A stretch of DNA of 64,000 nt, taken from NCBI GenBank assembly GCA_943330915.2, contig CALQJO020000001.1, forward strand, positions 48,418 to 112,417. The letters are read 5' to 3'. Shown here piece after piece: positions 29,533 to 37,880 of the stretch (position 1 is the stretch's first letter; each line of letters starts with the position of its first letter). Source of the DNA: Rhodoferax sp. OV413. Lineage in GTDB: Bacteria; Pseudomonadota; Gammaproteobacteria; Pseudomonadales; Pseudohongiellaceae. Below the pieces are notes generated by a model. That model was not told where the DNA came from, ran no database searches, and saw only the letters and a list, made by a program, of their open reading frames with translations. The position numbers were made by a program, and so were the translations under genes.

Positions 29533-30549
29533 TTATCCTTTTATTGGGGCATTTGGTCGGCCTGCTCCCAGCAACGCTGCTATTGCCATCAATGGTACTA
29601 CACCAACGATAGTCAGATACACCCCATTCTGGGGGTACACCACTGCAAGCCATGACATGGGCAGAAGCCATATCAGGTTAACAAGTGCATAAATAAAAAC
29701 TACTTTAGAGTGGCTGCCAGTTCGTCTGGATAGATGCTGATAGGCGTGCAGATTATGACCCTCTGTCACTCGCTGTCCTGACAGCGCCCGTCTAATCAAA
29801 GTAAAGGTTGTATCAGCAATAAACGCTCCCATCAGTAGCACCCAGACCCACACAGAAAGCGTGCCTTCGAAATGCGCAACAAGCGCAACCAATCCGATAA
29901 AAAATCCGAGGAAAGTACTTCCGACATCACCCATAAACAAGCGCGCTGGAGGCAAATTCAGCAGCAGAAAACCCAGGCAAGCAACAAACAGGCCCGCACA
30001 AACCCACGCCAGATCAGTTTGTTGATAAAACAACATCAGGCACGCTGCCCCGCTGACGAACAGCGCTTGAGTCGCGGCCAGACTGTCAATTCCATCCATA
30101 AAATTGTACAAGTTTAATAGCCAGACCAATGCCAACATCAGGATCAAAGATTGCAGAAATGCAGGCACAAGTAACCATCCACTGAAAAATGGCTCCGGTA
30201 CCGGACCCAATAAAACAAGTGCTATAAATGCTGCTAACAAATGTGCAGGTAATCTCACACTTACGGGCAGACCGCGCAGATCATCTATAAATCCGGTGAT
30301 TGCAACGGGTGTTGCGCAAAGCAATACAGCAAAAACACGCACTTCTATTGTGCCGTTCCATACCAGAAATCCTGCAAAGATGTTGACAGCGATTACGATG
30401 GCAAAACCTCCTCCTCGCGGAGTCGGTACATGATGTGCTGAACGTGCCACTGGCATATCTAGCAAGCGCGAGTTAACACGGCGGCTGATCAATAAACTGA
30501 TAGAAAAGGAAATTAAAAAAATTGCGGTTAACGCTAACCCGTAAAGCAT
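29533..30549 (-). CDS. WecA/WbpL-family undecaprenyl-phosphate sugar-phosphate transferase
   Basis: This polytopic protein of about 338 residues belongs to the MraY/WecA superfamily: RSAHHVPTPRGGGFAIV (about residue 40), GFIDDLRGLPVSVRLPAHL, NLYNFMDGID (catalytic Asp), LFMGDVGSTFLGF and a HAYQHLSRR-type basic loop. Enzymes of this kind transfer a sugar-1-phosphate to undecaprenyl phosphate and start O-antigen or capsule synthesis. I choose ATG 30549, preceded by GGACGG, rather than the track's GTG 30564. With wbpM it is all that remains of a polysaccharide locus at this position. An 11-bp inverted repeat lies just upstream. Confidence 0.9.
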   Translation of the reverse strand: MLYGLALTAIFLISFSISLLISRRVNSRLLDMPVARSAHHVPTPRGGGFAIVIAVNIFAGFLVWNGTIEVRVFAVLLCATPVAITGFIDDLRGLPVSVRLPAHLLAAFIALVLLGPVPEPFFSGWLLVPAFLQSLILMLALVWLLNLYNFMDGIDSLAATQALFVSGAACLMLFYQQTDLAWVCAGLFVACLGFLLLNLPPARLFMGDVGSTFLGFFIGLVALVAHFEGTLSVWVWVLLMGAFIADTTFTLIRRALSGQRVTEGHNLHAYQHLSRRTGSHSKVVFIYALVNLIWLLPMSWLAVVYPQNGVYLTIVGVVPLMAIAALLGAGRPNAPIKG

Positions 30550-30574
30550 ACACCGTCCGTACACGCAGCCAAGA

Positions 30575-30610
30575 TTGTAGAATGGAGCTTATAAAGGCCC
30601 CATTCTACAA
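30575..30610. repeat. 11-bp perfect inverted repeat upstream of the WecA/WbpL-like gene
   Basis: TTGTAGAATGG and CCATTCTACAA flank a 14-nt loop between comEA and the transferase gene. Neither strand has a T-tract after the stem, so it is a stable hairpin or operator rather than a standard terminator. Confidence 0.65.
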
Positions 30611-30629
30611 CATAGAACTCAACGCTGGT

Positions 30630-31013
30630 TCATTCAGTTATGGTGCTTAAAAGAATTCGGCTTCTATTCCGCTCAAGTGTAGCTTTGCCAATTCCGCGAA
30701 CATTCTGCAACTCATCAACAGTTTTGAAATCGCCGTTTTGCTCACGGTACACAATAATTTCCTGAGCTTTTGCCATACCGATACCATCCAATGCCAGAGC
30801 TAACGTTTCTGCATCTGCTGTGTTGATGTTTACACGATTGTCTGGTTGAATTTCTGCAGGTGCTTGCTCAGCACTGGTTTGCGCTTGCGCGAATACAGAT
30901 GTTGGAGAAGCGAGTAGCGCTAGACTACTGCTGGCCATCAGTACAAATACACCTGATCTGATAAGTTTGCTGAAGTTTTCTTTATGTCCGTTAAGTCCGT
31001 TGTAGTACAACAT
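30630..31013 (-). CDS. ComEA-type helix-hairpin-helix protein
   Basis: The protein has about 127 residues from ATG 31013 (GGAG six bases upstream). An N-terminal membrane segment or signal peptide (SGVFVLMASSSLALLASPTSVFAQA) precedes a tandem helix-hairpin-helix domain: VNINTADAETLALALDGIGMAKAQEIIVYREQ and LQNVRGIGKATLERNRSRI. This is the DNA-binding module of ComEA, which captures incoming DNA in the periplasm in transformable bacteria. A gene of this type sits next to wbpM in Pseudomonas too, so the linkage is old. Competence itself cannot be inferred. Confidence 0.9.
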   Translation of the reverse strand: MLYYNGLNGHKENFSKLIRSGVFVLMASSSLALLASPTSVFAQAQTSAEQAPAEIQPDNRVNINTADAETLALALDGIGMAKAQEIIVYREQNGDFKTVDELQNVRGIGKATLERNRSRILLSTITE

Positions 31014-31113
31014 TGGAAGCTCCTTTTCCATTAATCAAGTTAGTGGCCCGGGGTCACCAGGCAGTTGGTTTTGAATGCTACAAAGCAGAACAACCTTGTC
31101 TGCTCATTTGGTT

Positions 31114-31830
31114 TTAGCATAAACCAATGCCGATGCCAGAAATTTCACTCTGGATTTGATGTATTTTTTCAGTGGGATTGGGCGATTGTGTTATTGGGCG
31201 ACCAATAACCAGATAGTTGCTGCCTGAAAGGATCGCTTCCTTTGGTGTGACGATTCTCTTCTGATCCTGTGCATCGTCTCCTACAGGCCTGATACCAGGC
31301 GTTACCAAGACAAAACTATCACTCAAGAGTCGCCGAATAGAGCTGGCCTCTGCGGCTGAGCACACAACGCCATCCATCCCACTTTGCTGAGCCAGCGATG
31401 CAAGGCGCAATACCTGCTCGCCTGTGCTTCGCTGTACTCCCTGTTCTTCAAGGTCTTCGCTGGTCTGACTGGTCAGTACGGTAACAGCTACCAGTATCGG
31501 CTTATGCTCCGACTCATCGACGGCTGTTCGCGCAGCTCTCATCATTGTTGAGCCGCCTAATGAGTGGATGGTAAGCATCCATACCTCCAAGTCGCAAGCC
31601 GATTTGACCGCTTTGTAGACGGTATTGGGTATATCGTGAAATTTAAGATCAAGAAAAACATCAAAGCCCTTTTTCTGAAGTTTTTTTACAATCTTGGGGC
31701 CGTAGGATGTAAACAGCTCCTTACCAATTTTTAGTCTGCATTCGTCGGGGTTCAACTTGTCGATAAAAGAAAAGACTTTTTTCTGATCATCCATATCCAG
31801 CGCGATAATTATTCGATTCTGATCGTGCAT
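31114..31830 (-). CDS. pyrF: orotidine 5'-phosphate decarboxylase
   Basis: The 238-residue TIM-barrel enzyme makes UMP in the last step of de novo pyrimidine synthesis. It has IIALDMDDQKKV at the first strand, the catalytic DLKFHDIPNTV (about 62-72), TIHSLGGSTMM and the phosphate-binding LVTPGIRPVGDDAQDQKRI with YLVIGRPIT. It follows lapA by 14 bp, as in related genomes. Confidence 0.97.
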   Translation of the reverse strand: MHDQNRIIIALDMDDQKKVFSFIDKLNPDECRLKIGKELFTSYGPKIVKKLQKKGFDVFLDLKFHDIPNTVYKAVKSACDLEVWMLTIHSLGGSTMMRAARTAVDESEHKPILVAVTVLTSQTSEDLEEQGVQRSTGEQVLRLASLAQQSGMDGVVCSAAEASSIRRLLSDSFVLVTPGIRPVGDDAQDQKRIVTPKEAILSGSNYLVIGRPITQSPNPTEKIHQIQSEISGIGIGLC

Positions 31831-31844
31831 AAACTTTTCTCCAC

Positions 31845-32135
31845 TCAGTACTTTTCTGCGCTGTTAAATTTTGGTCGTTGTTGTAACTCTTTTTCAAGTT
31901 GGCGGATGCGCAAATTAGATTTCAAATTGCCAATAAAGCCAGCACCAAGAGTCAGTCCAAACAATGCACCCAATCCGAATGAGCTTACTAACCATACCGA
32001 AAGAGGACGTGCATCCAGTGTGAAAAGTCCAAAAGTAAGTGAGACTGCGACATTATTCCAAAGAGAGAAGCTTGCAGTCATCAATACAACCAGCAGAAGT
32101 AGCAGAATGATTGCCCAGCGTTTTAGCGTTTTCAT
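31845..32135 (-). CDS. lapA: LapA/YciS-type inner-membrane protein
   Basis: This 96-residue protein has two membrane helices (WAIILLLLLVVLMTASFSLWNN and VWLVSSFGLGALFGLTLGAGFIG) and a short C-terminal coiled segment (RIRQLEKELQQRP). That is the LapA domain layout. In E. coli LapA works with LapB in controlling LpxC and lipopolysaccharide level. No lapB follows here; pyrF does. A terminator upstream separates it from ihfB. Confidence 0.88.
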   Translation of the reverse strand: MKTLKRWAIILLLLLVVLMTASFSLWNNVAVSLTFGLFTLDARPLSVWLVSSFGLGALFGLTLGAGFIGNLKSNLRIRQLEKELQQRPKFNSAEKY

Positions 32136-32154
32136 AATCTGATACCAGTTGAAT

Positions 32155-32195
32155 TAAAAAAGCAAAACGGCGTTATCCTTTCGAATACGCCGTTT
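32155..32195 (-). terminator. intrinsic terminator after ihfB
   Basis: On the minus strand AAACGGCGT and ACGCCGTTT form a 9-bp stem with a 13-nt loop, followed by TGCTTTTTT. It lies about 30 bases past the ihfB stop. Confidence 0.8.
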
Positions 32196-32224
32196 GGAGG
32201 ATAACTGCTTTAAGTACTGCCTGA

Positions 32225-32512
32225 TTATTCTACCGTATCATTCACCCGGTCACGTAATTCCTTGCCTGGTTTAAAGTGTGGAACGAATTTTCCACTGAGC
32301 GTGACAGGCGAACCGGTTTTTGGATTTCGCCCGACACGCGGTACCCGATAATGTAATGAGAAACTGCCAAAGCCCCTGATTTCAATTCGGCCACCGTCAG
32401 ACAAAGATTCAGACATATATTCGATAATCGACTTTACAGCAAACTCGCAGTCCTTGGAGGACAGCTGAGACTGCTTTGCGGCAATTCGTTCTATAAGTTC
32501 AGACTTCGTCAT
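32225..32512 (-). CDS. ihfB: integration host factor subunit beta
   Basis: This 95-residue DNA-bending subunit starts [14 protein letters not shown] and has the IHF-beta arm sequence [31 protein letters not shown]. The [13 protein letters not shown] ending marks it as beta rather than alpha or HU. It pairs with IhfA. It follows rpsA by 56 bp, the classic rpsA-ihfB linkage. Confidence 0.97.
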   Translation of the reverse strand: MTKSELIERIAAKQSQLSSKDCEFAVKSIIEYMSESLSDGGRIEIRGFGSFSLHYRVPRVGRNPKTGSPVTLSGKFVPHFKPGKELRDRVNDTVE

Positions 32513-32568
32513 AACGGTATCCTTATTGCTTTAAATTGACTTTGGCGTTACCTGCACCTATACCCGGT

Positions 32569-34245
32569 TTATTTCTTGTCCATCTGCGCTTTTATGAGAT
32601 CGCCAATGGTTGTTGGGCCTGATGATGGTGCTTCCTGATTCTTATGGTCCTGAATCGCGGCTTTTTCATCATCGATTTCAATTGCTTTAACAGACAGGCC
32701 CAACACACGGTTTTTTCTGTCAACACTGATGACTTTCACTTCTATCTGGTCGCCAATGTTCAGTGCGTTACGTGCATCTTCTATTTTCTCGCGACTGATC
32801 TCTGACGCGCGAAGTACGCCCTCAACACCATTTCCGAGATTCACAGTTGCCGCTTTTGCATCTACTTCTGACACAACACCCTTTACAACACTGCCTTTCT
32901 CGAATTCACCAACGTAGTTAGAGAACGGATCCTCAGAAAGCTGTTTGATACCCAGGGAGATGCGCTCACGCTCAGGATCAATAGACAGAATAACAGTCTC
33001 AATTTCATCACCTTTCTTGTATGCGCGAACAGCTTCTTCGCCATTCTCATCCCATGAAATATCAGAAAGATGGACTAGGCCGTCGATGTTACCATCCAGC
33101 CCGATGAATATGCCAAAGTCCGTGATGGACTTGATGCTGCCAGAAATTTTGTCGCCTTTTTTGAACTGCTCGGCAAAACGATCCCATGGATTCTGGTAGC
33201 ACTGCTTTATACCCAAGGATATACGACGACGCTCTTCATCGATATCCAGAATCATCACTTCTACTTCATCGCCCAGTTGCACAATTTTTGATGGGTGGAC
33301 GTTTTTGTTAGTCCAATCCATCTCTGATACGTGAACCAGACCTTCAACACCTTCTTCCAGTTCGGCGAAGCAGCCATAGTCGGTCAGGTTGGTGACTCGG
33401 GCTTTCACTTTTGTGTTTTCAGGATAACGTGCTTTGATCTCAACCCACGGATCAGCGCCGAGTTGTTTAAGGCCGAGTGACACGCGGTTGCGATCACGGT
33501 CATACTTCAGTATTTTGACTTTGATTTCATCGCCAACATTTACGATCTCACTTGGATGCTTGATGCGCTTCCAAGACATGTCCGTTATGTGTAGCAGTCC
33601 GTCTACGCCGCCCAAGTCCACAAATGCGCCGTAGTCAGTAAGATTCTTGACCACGCCTTTAATAACAAGGCCTTCCTGCAGACTGGCAAGTAACTCATCA
33701 CGCTCTTCTGAGCTGACGGCTTCCAGCACTGCACGGCGTGATACCACAACGTTGTTGCGCTTCTGATCCAACTTGATCAGTTTGAATTCCAGCAACTGGC
33801 CTTCAAGGTGAGTAGTGTCACGTATTGGACGAACATCAACCAGTGAGCCAGGCAGGAACGCTCGAATATTATTAAGATCAACGGTAAAGCCGCCTTTGAC
33901 TTTGCCATTAATGATACCTTTGACAATCTCGTTTTTCTCGAAAGCTGATTCCAGATCCATCCAGGATTCTGCACGCTTGGCTTTTTCCCGCGACAAACGA
34001 GTTTCACCAAAACCGTCTTCAACAGTCTCAAGTGCTACCTTCACAACATCGCCAACAGACAACGAGAAACCACCATTCTCATCTAGGAATTGAATCTTAG
34101 GGATAACACCCTCTGATTTGAGGCCGGCATGGATTGTTACCCAGTCTGAATCTATATGAATCACAGTGCCATTGACTATTGCACCAGGGGTCATGTCAAC
34201 TTCGATCAGACTTTGTTCAAATAAATCAGCAAAATTTTCAGTCAT
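32569..34245 (-). CDS. rpsA: 30S ribosomal protein S1
   Basis: The 558-residue protein contains six S1 RNA-binding repeats, recognisable by recurring units such as [48 protein letters not shown] and [24 protein letters not shown]1 unwinds and anchors mRNA on the 30S subunit. The ATG has AGGA six to seven bases upstream. The 181-bp leader after cmk holds short GC-rich hairpins; in E. coli rpsA is autoregulated through its leader, and the same is possible here. Confidence 0.98.
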   Translation of the reverse strand: MTENFADLFEQSLIEVDMTPGAIVNGTVIHIDSDWVTIHAGLKSEGVIPKIQFLDENGGFSLSVGDVVKVALETVEDGFGETRLSREKAKRAESWMDLESAFEKNEIVKGIINGKVKGGFTVDLNNIRAFLPGSLVDVRPIRDTTHLEGQLLEFKLIKLDQKRNNVVVSRRAVLEAVSSEERDELLASLQEGLVIKGVVKNLTDYGAFVDLGGVDGLLHITDMSWKRIKHPSEIVNVGDEIKVKILKYDRDRNRVSLGLKQLGADPWVEIKARYPENTKVKARVTNLTDYGCFAELEEGVEGLVHVSEMDWTNKNVHPSKIVQLGDEVEVMILDIDEERRRISLGIKQCYQNPWDRFAEQFKKGDKISGSIKSITDFGIFIGLDGNIDGLVHLSDISWDENGEEAVRAYKKGDEIETVILSIDPERERISLGIKQLSEDPFSNYVGEFEKGSVVKGVVSEVDAKAATVNLGNGVEGVLRASEISREKIEDARNALNIGDQIEVKVISVDRKNRVLGLSVKAIEIDDEKAAIQDHKNQEAPSSGPTTIGDLIKAQMDKK

Positions 34246-34426
34246 GTTTTTTCCTGTTAAATAAATTAAGCGGTTCTACAAGTCCGGGCCTTGATTTACA
34301 AGGGTAATCCGATTCAGTAACACCACTTCTATTCAACCGGGCACCAGCATCCCCGGGCTAATTAATAAAGCCAAGTAGCGGACATTGCTGGCTCCGCTAA
34401 AAGACTATTCTTCCCCTCATGGGGAG

Positions 34427-35137
34427 TCATTGAGACGTTTTCAAACTAATCAGGTTAAGGACAGTGAGCAGTACCTCTTCGATAGCCATTTGACTAGTAT
34501 CGATTATCACTGCATCAACTGCCGGTCGCAGTGGCGCAACAGTACGGTTGCTATCACGATCATCACGAGCTTGAATGTCCGCCAAAAGGTCGTAGAGCTT
34601 ACCATCAATACCCTTTGCAATCAACTGCTTATATCGGCGTTGTGCCCGCTCCTCTACGGAGGCTGTCAAAAACACTTTAACTGTAGCATCCGGGAAAACA
34701 ACTGTTCCCATGTCGCGACCGTCCGCGACCAGACCTGGTGCTTGGCGGAAGGCTTTTTGTCGTTGTAGAAGAGCAGTTCTGACCATTGGAAGTGCTGCCA
34801 CTGTCGAAGCTGCAGCCCCTGCCTGCTCTGTTCTTATCATATCCGAGACGTCCTTGTTAGCCAGCCAAACACTTTCGTCGTCGCCAATTCCAAATCTGAT
34901 ATCTAGTGAACCGGCTAGTTTAGCTAGCCCTGTTTCATCATTTAAATCAATGTGATGAATGCTACCTGACAGTGCCAAAATCCTGTAAAGAACTCCGCTA
35001 TCGAGGTAGTGCCATCCAAGTCGATGTGCGGCCAGTCGACTGATAGTGCCTTTGCCAGCGCCACCCGGGCCATCTATTGCCAGTACAGGGATTGTGGTTC
35101 CCGGTCTGATCTCGGATTTGTCAGCAGTCTCTTTCAC
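34427..35137 (-). CDS. cmk: cytidylate kinase
   Basis: This 236-residue enzyme phosphorylates CMP and dCMP. The P-loop is [22 protein letters not shown] (about 20-41), and the NMP-binding motif is in [25 protein letters not shown]. The start is GTG at 35137, overlapping the tyrA stop (GTGA), so translation is coupled. A 5-bp TCCCC/GGGGA hairpin lies just after the stop and may weakly terminate. Confidence 0.96.
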   Translation of the reverse strand: MKETADKSEIRPGTTIPVLAIDGPGGAGKGTISRLAAHRLGWHYLDSGVLYRILALSGSIHHIDLNDETGLAKLAGSLDIRFGIGDDESVWLANKDVSDMIRTEQAGAAASTVAALPMVRTALLQRQKAFRQAPGLVADGRDMGTVVFPDATVKVFLTASVEERAQRRYKQLIAKGIDGKLYDLLADIQARDDRDSNRTVAPLRPAVDAVIIDTSQMAIEEVLLTVLNLISLKTSQ

Positions 35138-37002
35138 AAATCATCCTCTATGTTGGTCTTTTGAATCGAAAAGCCGAAACCGAGTCGTGAAAGGTCCATG
35201 AGGAGTCCGGGGAAAACGCCAGCCAGATCTCCGGTTTTCCCGATACGAAGAGGTTTTTTTGCACGTTGACCAATGGCGATAGCGGTCAGTGCTACGTGTG
35301 GGTCGGCATTACAATCAACAAATTCCTCATTCAGATCTTTGGGCACAACACAAAGAAGTTCACCATCAACAGAAACATCTGCGACCCATGATGCAACCAT
35401 TCCCAATCTGTTCAGCAATAATTCAATCCGATCCGATTCCAGTGAAATCATGCTGACACCAGAGGCCTGCGCTGCCACCGCGAAGACAAGTAGCAGTTCG
35501 TTTTCGTCAATCTCCAGATTCTTCAGGTCTATGCTCGCTGATCGCGGAGTAAAACTGTTGATTTCCAGTCCTGTCATCTCACCGGAGGGTTCTGCCTGCC
35601 ACTTTGCAGAGAATCCAAACTGTGCAAACGTCTCAAACAGGTCAAATCTATCAGCCGTAATGCCTGCAGGTCGATTGGCGAGTCCGCCAAGTTTGATCTG
35701 CGAGTTTTCTAGCGATATTGCCCCGAGTACAAAGAGCCCGCACACAAAATGATCAGCTGGCAACTGCAAGCTACCACGTGTGGCTGGCAGCCCTTGACCT
35801 TCTGAGCTGAAAGGATTTTGGATGTCGATACCATACACTCTTACGTAACCCGAATCGGGACCAACGATCAAGATATTGGCCTCTCGTAGGGACTTTAGAA
35901 GAGTCAGTACTTCAAAGTCTTCTGGTACGCCGGTTAGCTCAAAAACTCCTTGATGCCGTGCATGATGCAGGATGACATCAATCGCGAATGATGTCTTGGC
36001 AGCCGGTCTATAACTGCCGGCTAAAAGGGAGCCGGGGAATACTGAAATAACCTCAGGTATCTGTATAAAATTTGAATCTGGCTTATTGTTATCTTGATGA
36101 TTTATGGTGTCGGGCCGGAATCTTTTTATGAACTCGTCACGCATATACTTTGCGCGTGAAAAGTCATTTTGCATACCTTCACCATCACTGATCTTAAGCT
36201 TGTGTCGCATCTTTTGTAGTTCAGCAACATAGGCATCCAACACATTGATAGTGGCATTTTTATTGGCAATAAATATATCTCGCCACATTGCCGGTTCACT
36301 AGACGCGATGCGACTAAAATCAGCAAATCCTCCTGCGGCGTAATCAAAAACCTGCTGAGCTCGATCAGGCTGGCTGACCGAATCTACCAGCGTGTTAACC
36401 AGTGTATATGCCAGTAGGTGCGGCAAATGACTGGTGCCAGCGAGGACTACATCATGGCGTTCGGCGCTCATTCCATGAACATCAGCCCCGATTTTTTGCC
36501 AAAGGCTCATTACGGTATGAACAGCGTTACTGCTGTTTTCGATCAGCGGTGTCAGGATTACTTTTCGATTTCTGAACAGATCTGCCCGCGATGCGGAGTA
36601 ACCACTTTTCTCAGAGCCGGCAATTGGATGTCCCGGAACAATTCGATGGAGACTGTCTGGAAACAGCCTGCGTGCGTCAGCAGCAATATTGCCTTTTACG
36701 CTGGCAACATCGGTAATAATCGTATCGGATGCTACCAGATACTTCAGTTGCTCAAGAACGCCCCGCACGCTGAGGGTGGGCGTACAAATCACAATGATAT
36801 CCGCCTGTGGTGTGAGCACACTAAGGTCTGTTGAGCAGGCGTCAACGTTGCCATCATAAAGCGCTGATGCCAGAGCGATGCTGTCTTGGCCGTGCGCCAG
36901 AATACGTTTGCAGTGCTTTCCGCTAGCCAGACTTCGGGCGATCGAACCCCCGATTAGCCCCAGCCCTATGATCAAAACAGTTTTGTTTTCCAGTAAATTC
37001 AC
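35134..37002 (-). CDS. tyrA: prephenate dehydrogenase fused to a degenerate EPSP-synthase-like domain
   Basis: Residues 1-295 form a complete prephenate dehydrogenase: NAD motif [40 protein letters not shown] (catalytic His region), [15 protein letters not shown] and [21 protein letters not shown]. Residues about 310-622 align in order with EPSP synthase, as in the Pseudomonas TyrA-AroA fusion, but the domain is about 300 residues instead of about 430. The PGDKSISHR loop is replaced by [16 protein letters not shown], the SGT loop is absent, DEFP is DENEL and GDHRIAM is ADPHVAL; only ESDR survives. Dehydrogenase activity is likely; EPSP synthase activity is not. GTG start, 4-base overlap with pheA. 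Confidence 0.88.
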   Translation of the reverse strand: MNLLENKTVLIIGLGLIGGSIARSLASGKHCKRILAHGQDSIALASALYDGNVDACSTDLSVLTPQADIIVICTPTLSVRGVLEQLKYLVASDTIITDVASVKGNIAADARRLFPDSLHRIVPGHPIAGSEKSGYSASRADLFRNRKVILTPLIENSSNAVHTVMSLWQKIGADVHGMSAERHDVVLAGTSHLPHLLAYTLVNTLVDSVSQPDRAQQVFDYAAGGFADFSRIASSEPAMWRDIFIANKNATINVLDAYVAELQKMRHKLKISDGEGMQNDFSRAKYMRDEFIKRFRPDTINHQDNNKPDSNFIQIPEVISVFPGSLLAGSYRPAAKTSFAIDVILHHARHQGVFELTGVPEDFEVLTLLKSLREANILIVGPDSGYVRVYGIDIQNPFSSEGQGLPATRGSLQLPADHFVCGLFVLGAISLENSQIKLGGLANRPAGITADRFDLFETFAQFGFSAKWQAEPSGEMTGLEINSFTPRSASIDLKNLEIDENELLLVFAVAAQASGVSMISLESDRIELLLNRLGMVASWVADVSVDGELLCVVPKDLNEEFVDCNADPHVALTAIAIGQRAKKPLRIGKTGDLAGVFPGLLMDLSRLGFGFSIQKTNIEDDL

Positions 37003-37880
37003 GATGATGTTTGGTTATGTTGCGCGCGAGGGTAGGAACCAAGTTTCTTAATTTTTACCACGCGATCAGCAAGTTCGGAGAAAACGTGACGCACGGAGTG
37101 ATCATCGATATGGCCTTCAAAATCTATAAAAAAAACATAGGACCAGAATCCGTCTCGTGCCGGGCGCGTCTCTATTCGGGTGAGGCTGACTTGATGGCGG
37201 TCGAACGGTTCGAGCAATCGAAACAAAGCACCAGGTTTATTTTCGGTGTATACAAGAATGGACGTTTTGTCGTAACCCGTCGAGATCGACGCCCGGCTAT
37301 CAGACAGAACCAGAAAGCGAGTGGTATTGTTTTTTCTGTCCTGAATACCTGTATGTACCACGTGTAGATTGTACTTGGTAGCCGCTAAAGTGCCTGCTAC
37401 GGCACCAATTGTCTCGTCGTGTGCCGCAAGACGTGCTGCCTCGGCATTGCTGCTTACCTCCGCCAGTTCTATGTCTGGAAAATATGAGCGCAACCAGAGG
37501 CGGCACTGAGCAAGTGATTGTTTATGCGAGACTATTTTCTTAATGTGTGAGATTTCCGTATTTTTTTGGATCAACAGATTATGTTCGATTGGCAGGTATA
37601 CTTCGCCTACAATTTGCAGAGAAGTGTCAATCAGGCAATCTTGCGTGTTATTTACAGCACCCTCGGTCGAATTTTCAACAGGTACTAATCCAAAATCTGC
37701 CTTTCCCGCCTCTACATCCAGAAATACATCATCAATCGTGTTCACACCGATACAGTTTGCCTGATTGACAGGTCCAAAGTATCGGTCAACAGCAGCATTG
37801 GAAAACGTTCCGGGTGGGCCCAGATAGACAATTCTTTTCTGGGTGACGTTACCCCCTGCGGCATTTGCGCCTTTAGTCAT
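36999..37880 (-). CDS. pheA: prephenate dehydratase without chorismate mutase domain
   Basis: The 293-residue protein has the dehydratase domain from [21 protein letters not shown] (about 16) through [30 protein letters not shown] and the catalytic [10 protein letters not shown] (about 194). The C-terminal ACT domain follows ([21 protein letters not shown] and [24 protein letters not shown]), which binds phenylalanine for feedback control. Gammaproteobacterial PheA normally carries an N-terminal chorismate mutase of about 90 residues; here only about 15 unrelated residues precede the dehydratase. It overlaps the gyrA 3' end by eight bases (ATGACTAA). Confidence 0.94.
   Translation of the reverse strand: MTKGANAAGGNVTQKRIVYLGPPGTFSNAAVDRYFGPVNQANCIGVNTIDDVFLDVEAGKADFGLVPVENSTEGAVNNTQDCLIDTSLQIVGEVYLPIEHNLLIQKNTEISHIKKIVSHKQSLAQCRLWLRSYFPDIELAEVSSNAEAARLAAHDETIGAVAGTLAATKYNLHVVHTGIQDRKNNTTRFLVLSDSRASISTGYDKTSILVYTENKPGALFRLLEPFDRHQVSLTRIETRPARDGFWSYVFFIDFEGHIDDHSVRHVFSELADRVVKIKKLGSYPRAQHNQTSS

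Noticed and set aside
34246-34426. possible terminator or rpsA autoregulatory leader after cmk
   Set aside because: The TCCCC/GGGGA and CCGGG/CCCGG stems are only five base pairs and have no adjacent T-tract; not strong enough for a separate feature.
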